The position numbers and the translations under genes were made by a program. A stretch of 60,876 nt of DNA from CAZSNT01 sp964607765 (GTDB lineage Bacteria > Verrucomicrobiota > Lentisphaeria > Oligosphaerales > JABHEG01), in contig CAZSNT010000041.1 of assembly GCA_964607765.1 (NCBI GenBank), positions 1 through 60,876 on the forward strand. The letters run 5' to 3'. Positions 26,243-38,200 of the stretch are shown piece by piece. Every line of letters begins with the position of its first letter. Position 1 is the stretch's first letter. The notes under the pieces are model-generated. The model was not told the origin of the DNA, made no database searches, and worked only from the letters and a program-made list of their open reading frames with translations.

Positions 26243-29200
26243 ATGACAACCCGAACAGTCTCTCTCCTGACGGGAGCGGCCGCTGCCGCTCTGCTGCTGA
26301 CAGTCTCCAGCCCTGCACAGAACGTCGCCGTTTCTGCGGGCGGCCCTTACTCGGCCAGCGTTGGTGAACCGATCATCTTCCGGGGCGCAGTCACGGGCGG
26401 CGCGGGTGACGCCGCACACGCGTGGGATTTGGTCGGCAACGACGCGACATTCGAGACGCCGGGCCAGTACCCCATGGCCTCCTACGACGCTGCAGGGACG
26501 TACACCATCACGTTCAAAGCCACCTTCGACCCCACCCCATACACGGACGCGACCACAGTCACGATTACCGAGGATCCCAAACCGATCTGCGTGCCGTGGC
26601 AGTTTGCCGGGGCCACGGAGATCCCGCACACGGTGATCGCAGAAACGCAAACACGCCTCAAGGCGGTCGTCTACGGCAAGAGCGGCGGCACGGGCAACCC
26701 GCTGCAGGTGATGTGGAACTTCGGGGACGGCACTACCAGTGCCTGGACGAACATCTCCACCGCCACCGGGTTCGTGCGCGTGGATGCCGTCGAGATCGCG
26801 CACACCTACGGGGCCCTGCCGAACGGCGTTCAGAGCAAGCCTTTCACGGCTACGCTCACCGTGAGAGACAGTGAAGGCCGCACCGCCTCGGACCACTACC
26901 AGATCCGCGTCTACGGCACACCGACAGACGCGCTCCGAGCCAACGTCGCCATCGATGAGGGGCTGTGGTACCTGCACAAGACACAGACACGCAGCGGCGG
27001 CGACATGGGGCGCTGGACAGGCTCCGTAGCAGGACACAACGCAAAAGGCAGCCAGACCGCGTCCGCGCTGCAGGCCATGGTTATCAATGGGCACCTCCTG
27101 CTGGGCGATCCCGGCCAGGACCCCTACGTGTACGACGTGCGGATCGGGTTCGACGGATTGATGGGGTGTTTGACCACCAGAGCCATCAGCGCGGAACCGG
27201 CGGGCAACCCCGACACGCTGGCCAACGGCATCGGCCTGCAGTGCACGATCTCCGGCAGGCCCGTTTACGAAGGCGGCCAGATCATGGACGCCATCTGCGC
27301 CACACAGTTGCCGAACTACCGGATCTACGCGGGCAGCGCAGGTGTGACCTACGGGCGCACGCTCCAGGACATTGTCCAGGACATGGTCGACATGTACGCC
27401 TGGGGCCAGGACGACTCGGGCAGTGACAAAGGCGGGTGGCGTTACAATTGGGACAGCGACTCGGACAACAGCGCCGCGCAGTGGGCGGCCATCGGCATGC
27501 ACGCCGCCGAGGGCGTATTCGGGTGCACGGTACCCGCGTTCGTCAAGACCGAGAACGAGAGCTGGCTCGACTACAGCTTCCATTACAACAACCGACGCTA
27601 CGGCTACACCTATTCGGGCAACGCGGCGTGGAGCTATTTCAACACCACCGTGTCGGCCATGGTCCAGCTGGCGTTCTGCAACATCGGAACCAGCGATGCG
27701 CGCTGGTCCAGGGCAGAGGCATACGTTGCGGACAACTGGGGCTCGTTCAACTCCAACTCGAACAAAGCGTACTACGGCACCTACGCCCTGGTCAAAGCCA
27801 TGCGCCTGGCCAGGCCCGCGCCCGTGGTCACATTCGCCTCGAACGGCCTCGACTGGTACGCGGACCCGAACACCGGCGTCAGGCAGCGCCTGCTCAACGA
27901 CCAGAACGCGGACGGATCCTGGTACTCGAGCGATTCCAGCACCATGCACTACAAGCTCTCCACGGCCTGGTGCATCATCATGCTGAACCAAGCCCTGTTC
28001 GAGCTGGTCCCCGTCGCGGAAGCCGGCCCAAACATCACGTGGGGCAAGAACCAGCCCTACGTGCTCGATGCGGCCTTCTCCTACCACCTCGACCCAGCAC
28101 GCACACTGGTCAAGTACGAGTGGATCCTGGACGCGCCCGCCGCCTACGACAGCGAGGACTTCCACTTCATCGGCACGCGGCGCCAAGCTGGTCCAGACAT
28201 CGTCTACGACTGGGATTTCGACGGCGACCAGGTCATCGACATGACTACCGAAACACCCGCTGTCGAACACACGTGGGTGCTGCCACAGTTGGACGAAAAC
28301 CAGGACTATGTCCCCTACACCGTCAGTCTGCGGGTGACCGACGACAATACGCCCGTCCAAGTCGATCTGGACACATTCGACATCCTCGTACTGGACGTGA
28401 AGCCGCCCCAGTCCGAGCCGGGCGGCCCCTACACCGCCTACGAAGGGATCCCCGTCCAACTCGACGGCAGCCGTTCCAGTGAATGGGATCCCGGCGACTC
28501 TATCACGCAGTACGATTGGGAACTGACCGGAGACAGCACCATTGACAAGTCCGGCGCTGCGGAGACGGCAGCGGTGTTCGACTGGTCCTTCAACACACCC
28601 GGAACGCTGACCATTGGGCTGACTGTCTACGACAACGGCGTGGGGCTGCCCCCGGGCGAACGGCTCTCCCACACCGCCTACACCACGGTACAGGTTCTGC
28701 CCAATGCCGCGCCCACAGCCGATGCCGGCGGCCCTTACACCGTCGCCGAAGGGGACAGCGTCCAGCTCAGCGCCCAGGCATCAACCGACCCGGACGGCCA
28801 TGCGCTGACTTACACCTGGGACCTGGACAACGACGGACAGTTCGATGACGGCACCGGCGAGACGATTGGCTTCTCGGTCAACGACCACGGGACCTACACG
28901 GTCAGTGTCCGCGCGAGTGATGGCGGAAAGACCGATGACGACAGCGCCCAGGTAACCGTCACAGACAAGGTCCCCAACGTCGCGTTCCACGCCACGCCGT
29001 CCGCTCCTTACGAAGGCCAGACCGTGCAGTTCACCAGCACCAGTACCAGCAGTCCGGACGCATTGGCCAGCTGGGATTGGGATTTCGACGTAGCAGGCGG
29101 CGCCACCAGCGACAGCTCAAACGCCGCACCCACGCACATCTACCCGGAAAACGGCTCCTACACCGTCGAACTGACAGTGAAGGATGACGACGACGTGACC

Positions 29201-32200
29201 GGGGCCTCCCTGCAGCAGCAGATCACCGTGCGCGACACGGAGCCGAACCCCAACTTCACCTTCAGCCCGTTAACGCCTGTCCTGGTCACGCGCCGCAACG
29301 GCGGTGTGCAGGTGACCTTCACTGATACCAGCACGGCCGGCCAGGATCCCATCGTGCAGCGGGCATGGGCCTTCTCAGAGGGAGGCACGGACAACGGCGC
29401 GCAGGTCACCCACGCCTACACCGCCACCGGCACGTATTACGTCACGCTCACCGTTCAGGACGACGACGGCTTCCCCCGGTCAACCACGAAGCAGGTCACG
29501 GTGACTGCGCCGGCCGATCTGGTGGTTTCCAACGTCAGCGCCACGCCGCTGCCTCTGGTTCAGGGCAGGCAGACCGAGTTCTCGGCAACGGTCACGAACC
29601 AAGGCACCGGGGATGTGGTGGTCCCGTTCCTCGTCGATTTCAGTATCTACGGCGAGAGTATCGGTACGGTCCAGGTCATCAGTCTCGCGAAGGACGCGTC
29701 CCGAACCGTAACCAAGTACTGGACGACTGCCCCGGGGACAGGCAACCCCGACCTGACCGTAACGGCAGACTCCGCGGACGTTGTCACCGAAGAGAACACC
29801 CAGGGCACTGCCGAAGCCAACAACGGCAGCACGCTGGCCCTGGCGCCGTTCTCACTGCCCGATCTCGAACTCGAGAACCCGGGCGTCGACCCCGCGACGC
29901 CAGTCCAGGGCGACGTGGTGAAGCTGCAGGCGCTCCTGAAGAACACCGGTGTGGGCGACACCATGTCCCCAATCAAAGTCGACTTCCATCTGGACGGAAC
30001 GAAAGTCGGGTCCACGATCTACTCGCAGGGCCTGGCGGCCGGCAGTCGCGCGAGCATCCAGATCGAGCTGCCTTGGATCGCGTTGGCGGGTGGCCAGAAG
30101 CCACTCCGGGTCGTGGTCGACCCCGAGAACACTGTCCCGGAGGAAGCCGGGGACGGTGAGACGAACAACGAGGCGCACGGGACCGTGCCGGGAATCGCGT
30201 ATCCCGACCTGACTGTGACCGGGATCACCTGGCAGCCGGCCACACTGAAGCAGGGCCAGGCCGCCACGTTCTTTGTGACGGTCAGGAATACGGGTGCAGC
30301 GACCGAGCTCGACATTCCGGTACAGGTGAAGGTCGGCGCGACGGTTGTCGGAACACCGCATGCCTATGCCGGTCTCGCCGCCGGCGAGAGCAAGACTATC
30401 TCGACAATCTGGGTCGCGAGTTACGGAACGAACCTGCAGGTCACCGCCACGGCGGACCCCGGGAATCCCGGAGCAGTGCCTGAAACGCAGGAGAACGACG
30501 GCACGGGCAATGACAACAACGTACACACAGAAGCGCTGGGCGACATCGCGCTGCCGGACCTTGTCGTGCACGAGATCAAGACCATCCCCTCGACCGGACT
30601 GGCCCAAGGCATGGTGATCGAGCTGCTGGCCACGGTCAAGAACATCGGCCAGGCCACCGCGCCGGCCGCGACCGACACAGTCTTCAAGATCGATGACACC
30701 GCCATCGGCAACAAGCCGGTGGGGCGTGTTCTGCAGGCGAACGGTCAGGTCGTGCTGGCCCTGCCGTGGACCGTTACCGCCGGAACCCACACTTTCCAGG
30801 CAGTCGTCGATCCGGCCGGGAACGTGACCGAGGCCCAGGAAGACAACAACGCGGCCCAGGCATTGACAATCAACGGCGGCAATGAGGTGGGACTTCCCGA
30901 CCTGACCGTGAGCGATCTGGTGTGGGACAAGCCGACGCCCACTCAGGGCGAAACCGTCAATCTGACTGCCAAGGTCTGGAATATCGGCGCCCGAACCACG
31001 CTGCCCGTGCTGGTCACCTTCGACGTCGACGGACACACGGTCGCGACGAAGACGTTCCACACGGGCCTGGAGTCCATGAACCCGGCGAACCCGGGAGAGG
31101 CCCGGACGGTCCAGGCAACCTGGACGGCCGAGTCGGGCGCCGCGCCCCGCATCTCCGTTCACGTGGACCATCCGCTCAGCCTGGTGCCCGAAACCAACGA
31201 AAACAACAACCTGCTGTCCCGCGACTTCGGCGTCGTCGCCGCGCCTGACCTGGTGGTTGACACCATCACGGCCAATCCCGCCGCCCCCGACCAGGGAGAC
31301 GCCGTGACGTTGACTGCAACCGTCCGCAACGCGGGGCCCGGCGCCACGACCCAGGCCATCCCCGTCCGCTTCAGTGTGGACGGCGGGCTGCTGGTCAACC
31401 GCACCATCGCAGGCGGGCTGGCCGCCGGCGCCAGCGACACGGTGACTGCGACCTGGACGGCACGGGCGGGAGATCACACCGTGGAAGCGACCGTCAACCC
31501 CCAGGCCACGATCGCCGAGAGCAGCACAGCCAACAACAGTGCCAGCCGAGTCGTCGGCGTCGGTTACCCGCAGCTGGACATCGACGGGAACAGCGTCGCG
31601 TGGTCCGCCAACGTCCGCGGCGCGGGAGCCCCGCTTACACTGACTCTGGACGTGGAGAACACCGGTCAGGGGGAGACGCTGAACGGTTTCAATGTGACGC
31701 TTTACGAAGACGGCCAGCCCACCTACACAGCGCGCGTCTCCGACCTGATGGCGGCGGGCGCAAAGCAAACTGTGAACCTGATCTGGATAGCCAGGAGCGG
31801 CGTCCAGAGCCTGACTGTCCTCGACGACTCGGGTGATGAAGTGACCGAGAGCGACGAAGTGCAGCGCCGCGGCACGGGACGCGGGCTGGAGTTCACCATC
31901 CCGACCATCCCGACCGTCACGCCCGCGCCCACCGTCTCCTTCTCAGGCCCGTTCCCGCCGGTGTCAGCCCCCGCAACCCCGTACAGCGGCGCGCAGACCG
32001 TAGCCTGGACGGGGCAGGCTGGACAGACAGGCGTACCCATCGAGCTGGTCAGCATCTATGCCGCGCGCAACGGCGGCCGTTACCTCGTCTACTCGGAGGG
32101 GTACTCGACGGACAGCATCAACGGCAGCCACAGCTGGCAGACCTCGCAGCTGGCCGGCGGCGCGCCGTTCACCGACGGGACCACTCAGCTGATCGCACGC

Positions 32201-35200
32201 ATCGAGGACGTCAACGGCGGCTTTGCCGAGGCGGTCAGCGCAACGTTCATGGTTGACAATACGCCCCAGGCACGGCTGCAGTCGAACGCCGGCCGCCGAT
32301 CCGCTCTCATCGACGAGACACGGACCTACCAGTTCACCATCGAAAACGGGCAGCAGGCCGCCGCAACCTACGACCTGGTCGTCAGCGCGCCCGGGAGTCT
32401 CACCACACAACTGAGCCAGTCATCTGTCCCAGTCGCGGCGTGGGCCACGGCGACATTCAGCTTGACCGCCTCGTCATCCGCCGCGGGCAGCGCCGAGATA
32501 ACAGTCACTGCGACGGAGAATCTGCAAACGCGCAACGATCCGCTCGTGGCCACGGCCAAGGTGCAGCTCGACACCAAGGAACCCGTTGAGGTCTCGCTGT
32601 CGCCGGCAACCCCGCAGACGGTGGCAATGGGCGGGAGCGTGCCCTGTCAGCTGACCATTGTGAACAACCAGCGAACGTCGGACACGTTCAGTGTAAGCGC
32701 GGGCGGCATCCCGGCTGCCTGGGTGTCCGGACTCCCGTCCAGCCTGCAGCTTGCGGCCGGCGCGCGCGTTACGCGCTCGTTCAACTTGGTCGGGCTCGAC
32801 GCGAATGGCACGTTCACGGTGACCGTCACAACACTCTCGAGCAACTTGGGCACAACGTATCCCCGCGCATTCCAGGTCCAAACCAACCCGGACCCGAACA
32901 TTGCGAACCTGCGCCCGGCGAACAACACACGGTTCGGAGCACGCGATGTGACCATCTCGTGGACGACGGTGGTGGACGCCACCACCGAGCTCTACTACCG
33001 CAGTGAGGCGTGGACCGGCTCACGCGCCGAAACGTACGAAACGGTCACGGGCACACGCGGCACCAAGCACGTGATCCGCCTCACCGAGCTGGAACGCAAC
33101 CGCAAGTACTTCTTCTACGTGCGCAGCGTGAGTGACTATGGCTCCGCCCGGTTCCCGGTCAGCGGCGAGTCCGCTTTCATCGTGGACAATGGTGTGGTCT
33201 TCACAAACAACACGTACAACGTGACCGTGGGCCGCGACTATGGAGGCGAAGCGTCCATCAGTGTCCGCAACACCGACTCCGCACCGCACGAGGTCTACCT
33301 CACCGTGTCGAACATCCCGGAGGAGTTGGCTGTCGGCTTCGTCGGTGCAGGGCACGACACCAAGCTGATTGTGGCGCCCGGTGCGTCCCACAGCGTGAAG
33401 CTCGGGATTTTTACCCAGGATGCACAGTCCCAGAACTACGAGTTCGACCTGCACCTCGAGACTGATCCGGATCTGCCGGACCCGATCGTGGACGACGCCG
33501 CGCTCAATCTGACGGTTAACTTCCCCGTAACGGATTTCGCCATGGAAGTTATCGGCAGCGATGCAGCAACCCTCGGCAAGCACGTGCGACTCACCAACAA
33601 CGGTGACCCCGTCACGGACTTCCGCGTCTCCCCGGATCAGGATCTGTTCGGGAACGTGCGCATCAGCCCCAATGTCACGCACGGCTACTTGAAGAGCGGC
33701 GAGAGCCTCACCTTCTGGGTCTACCCGAAGCTCAGCAACGGCTTCCAGTACCTGGCCGGATACATCAACGCGTTCGGCGCCGGGGATTCCGCAACGCTGT
33801 TCCTGGAGTTCGCAACCCCCAACGGCCAGCAGTACTTCGAAGCCCAAGTGAGCAACAGCCTGCCGGCCGCACCCAGCACCACACCCACCACCAACCTGAT
33901 CGCCAAGGCGCTGGAGGTGACCGACACAAAACGCGTGGTCAAGTTCCACCTGCCCGGGACGGAGGAGACCGACTACGTGATCTACACGATCGAGGACACC
34001 GCCGTGCCGGATCCGGACCCCGGCAATCCGCAGGCGCTCTACATCGACCCCGCCGACTGGTTCGCGTCCACGGGCACGGGCGGGAACGTGAACATGATCT
34101 ACCGCGCCACGCTTCCTGTGCAGACCAGCCCGAGGGGACGTGCATCCGGCTTTGTCAAACGCGCTTACAGCGTCGTGTCGCAAGGCACCGACACAGCCCG
34201 GGAACTCAACGACTACTACAACCAGGCGGATGGCTGGATCGAGAAGGTCAACGAGTCGATCGACTGGGGCGAGTCGGTCGACGGCAACACCGGCATACCT
34301 GACGACCTCAAAGGCCCGGTGAAACTGTTCCACGACTTCCTGAATGTCGGCGGCGATCTGGTGGGCGACGTTCCCCTGGTCGGCTCGCTGCTTGCGCCCC
34401 TGTTCCAAGGCGCGACCGAGACATTCAAGAACGGCGTGGACCTGTTCTCCGGCCACAACCGCGACCTCGACAGGATCCTGGCCATCCTCGAAGGCAAGGC
34501 CACCGGGCGAGACTGGTATTGTACGAACCGGCCGCGGGTGAGCAGCACGTGCACGCTGCCGTCGTGGATCAACCCGCAATACGTGAAGGGCGCCGTCGTG
34601 GGCCTGCGGATCAAGCCGAACCTATACGGCACCCAGGTGAAGCCGCACAACCTGTCACTGCTGGTCAACGGCGTCTCGGCCGGACTGCTCCAGAACGCCG
34701 TACACACAGGATTCTTCGCCTTTAAGATCGATCCGGGCATCCTCAACTACGCTGCCGGGCAAGGCTCGACCGCCAACTCGATTACAGTCAACAGCTTCGG
34801 CTTCAACCCCGGGCACTATGCGTCCGCCTACGACTTCTTTATCTCGGTGTCCCTGACCGATGCCACGATCCCCATCATAGCCGAACCGGGGGCTGTGGGA
34901 GACGTCGCCTGGCAGTGGACGGAAGACCACCGTTACCGACCCGACTTCTCGGTCTACACCGAGGACATCAGCTATGGGCCGGCCACCACACGCCGTGACA
35001 CGAGTTCGAAGCTGCGGGTACGCCTCAACAACGAAGGCTGGGTCCCGGACGTGACCTTGGTCACCGTCAAGGTGGACGGCAGTGTGGTCAGTCGGTTCTG
35101 GGCTTTCCTCAGCGGGTACTCGCGCAACGAGTTCGCCGTCGAGGGATGGTCGCCGTCCGGCGGAAACCAGACCGTGACCTGCGAGCTGTGGGCTCGAGCC

Positions 35201-38200
35201 AACGAAGTGCGCTCGGACAACAACAGCGCATCGCGCACATTCACATTCCCGAACTCCACGACGGACACGAACGGGCCGCTCGTCTCGCAGCTCTTCCCGG
35301 CCGACGGTGTGACCGTTGACAACGCCTACACCCGGGTCAGCGCTGCGTACGCCGACGCGTCCGGAATCGACACCGACTCGGTCAGCCTGACCATCGACGC
35401 CACGGACGTCACCGGCTCGGCTACCGTGACGGCCGGCCAGATCCTGTTCGAGCCGTCCCTGGCGTTCGCCAGCGGCACGAGGAACGTCGTCCTCCAGGTC
35501 GACGACCAGGCCGGGAATCGCACCACACGCGCCTGGTCCTTCAACGTCGATACGCGCGTACCCGTGCTCGCCAACCTGGAAGCCACACACGTCACCGACA
35601 GCGGTGCCATTATCGTGTGGGAAACGAACCTGACGAGCGACAGCATGGTCCGATACGGCCCGGCCCCGAACCTGCTCGCCAATGTCAAATTCGACGAGGC
35701 CGACGTGACGGCGCACGAGATCCGACTCGGCAGCCTGACACCGGCAACCACCTACTACTTCGAGGCGTTCAGCACACGGGCCGGCGGCCACCAGGGACAC
35801 TCCGGTGTGCACACGTTCTTCACGGGCGCGAACAATCCGCCCGCCGCCCCGTCCGCCCCCTCCCCCGCCGACGGCGATACGGATGTGGCAAGAGGGCCGC
35901 TGCTGAGCTGGACATGCACCGATCCGGATGCGGCCGATTCCCTGCAGTACGACCTGACTGTCGGCACGGACCCGGACCTGACCGGCCCGGGCGTTACGAC
36001 TGTCGACCAACTCAACGTCGCAGAGTGGCAGGCCGAAGGGCTCGCCTTCGACACGCAATACTACTGGCGCGTTGTCGCGACCGACAACCGTGGCGGCCAA
36101 ACCGTGGGCGGCATCTGGGGATTCCGGACCGCGGCGAACACCGGCGGGCTCCCCGAGATCACCAACGTGGTGATCACGCCTCCCGTCGTCACGCGCCCGG
36201 CAGCCGGATCCGGAGCCACGGTCAACGTGACGGTCCGGTTCACCGCCAGCAGACCGCTCTTCGACCGGCGGGCACGCTGGGGTGCACGGGAACTGGCCAC
36301 ACCGACCGAGACATCCCGCAACGAACGCAACGCGACCACGTACGAGACGACCTACGGCGTCACCGAGCAGAGCGAGACGGGGGAGCAGCCCGTTGTTGTC
36401 GGCGGTAACGACGATGGGAACAACGCCGTGTCAGACTCGAGCGCAACGCTGGCCATCGAGGCGCAGGCAGCGCCGCCGGCCGCCAGCTTCACGTACACGG
36501 CAACAACGCCCCGCGGCCTGACGGTCGCGTTCCAGGACACATCCACGGAAGCAACATCGTGGGCCTGGGCCTTCGACACCACGCCGGTCCGCGCCGCGTC
36601 CGCGACGGACCAACATCCTGTGTACACCTATCCCGCGGCGGACGAGTACCTAGTCCGTCTGACCGCTGCCAACAACTCGGGCAGCGACGCGGCGGAGACC
36701 GTCATCGATCTGCTCGGCCCGAGCCTGTCCATCACGTCCGAGTCCCTGACCAACAACGCCGCCCCCACTCTAAGCGGCGCGACGGCCGCCACAGGCACGG
36801 TGGCAGGCTCCACGGACCCGAGCACGGTCTCGGTAACCATCGATGCCGTCACCTATGACCAAGGCACGAGCCCGCCTGTGATTCTGGACACAAACGCCGG
36901 GGTGTGGTCGCTCGACCTGGGGGGCAGAAGCGCGCTGTCGGACGGGGCGCATGGCCTGACCGTGATCGCGGCAGACTCACTCGGCAACACCACGCAGGCA
37001 ACCGGCACGCTGACGGTAGACACGGTGGACCCGGCAGTCACCTATGTGGCGCCGACCCCCCTCACCAACAACAACACGCCCACATTCACCGGGACCGCCA
37101 CGGACGCGCTGTCCGGCATCGATCAGGTTGACGTCGAGGTGTTCGCGGTCAGCCTGCGCCAGGCTGCGGACGTGTCCGGAACCGCGACGCTGACCGGGGA
37201 CACGTGGGCCTTCGACGTCGCCAACCCGTTGAGTGACGGCGAATACAGAATCGAGGTGGCAGCCACGGACCACGCCACCAACCAGGGCACGACTGTCGGG
37301 TCGGTGACCATCGACGCCACCAAGCCTCAGCTCAGCGTCAGCTCAGCGGTCACCAACGACAACACGCCGAGGCTCTCAGGCGCTGCGTCCGACGCCTTGT
37401 CCGGTGTGTCCGAAGTGACAGTGTCGGTGAGTGTTGCCGGCACGCGCGACCCGGTCGTATCCGGGCCGGCGACCTACAATTCCGGCGCCGGCAGCTGGAG
37501 CTATGACGTGACGCAAACACTGACCGACGGCGTCTACACGATCAGCGCCGCTGCCACGGACCAGGCAACCAACACGGAGACGGTCCAGGGCAGCCTGACC
37601 GTTGACACGACCAAGCCCGCGCTGACCGTGCCAACAACCACGTTCATCAACGACAGTACGCCCAGTTTCACAGGAACCGTGTCGGACAGCCTGTCCGGGG
37701 TCACGGGAGTAACGGTCTCCGTCTACGCCGCGGACAGATCCAGACGGGCCGGCGCGTCCGGCCCCGCGCAGGTTGACGGGACCGGCAACTGGAGCTTCGA
37801 CGTGACGACCACGCTGACCGACGGCGAGTACACCGTGCAGGTGGACGCTACGGACGCCGCCGGAAACGTGCAGCAACAGCAGGCGAACACCACCCTTGAC
37901 GCAACGGCGCCGAGCCTGACCATGGCGCTGCCCGCAACGACCATCCGGCAACCCACACTGTCCGGCTCGGCAGCGGACAATCTGTCCGGAGTCTCCTCCG
38001 TGTCGGTGACCCTCTCCGTGCCCGGAGGCGCCGACGTCTTCACGAATGAGCCGGCAACCCTGACACGCGGCGATTGGGCGCTGCCCTACCCGCCCGCGGC
38101 AACGGAACTGGACTACGGACAATACAGCGTGTCTGTGGTCGTCGCCGACCAGGCGACAAACAACACGAACCAAACGGCCGAGCTGCGCGTTACACCGGAC

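Noticed and set aside
26162..28672. 836-codon minus-strand frame opposite the giant gene
   Set aside because: Val-, Gly- and Arg-rich sequence without motifs; the plus strand has a signal peptide and PKD domains. Similar long antisense frames at 29852-31768, 33020-34579 and 34655-36100 were rejected for the same reason.
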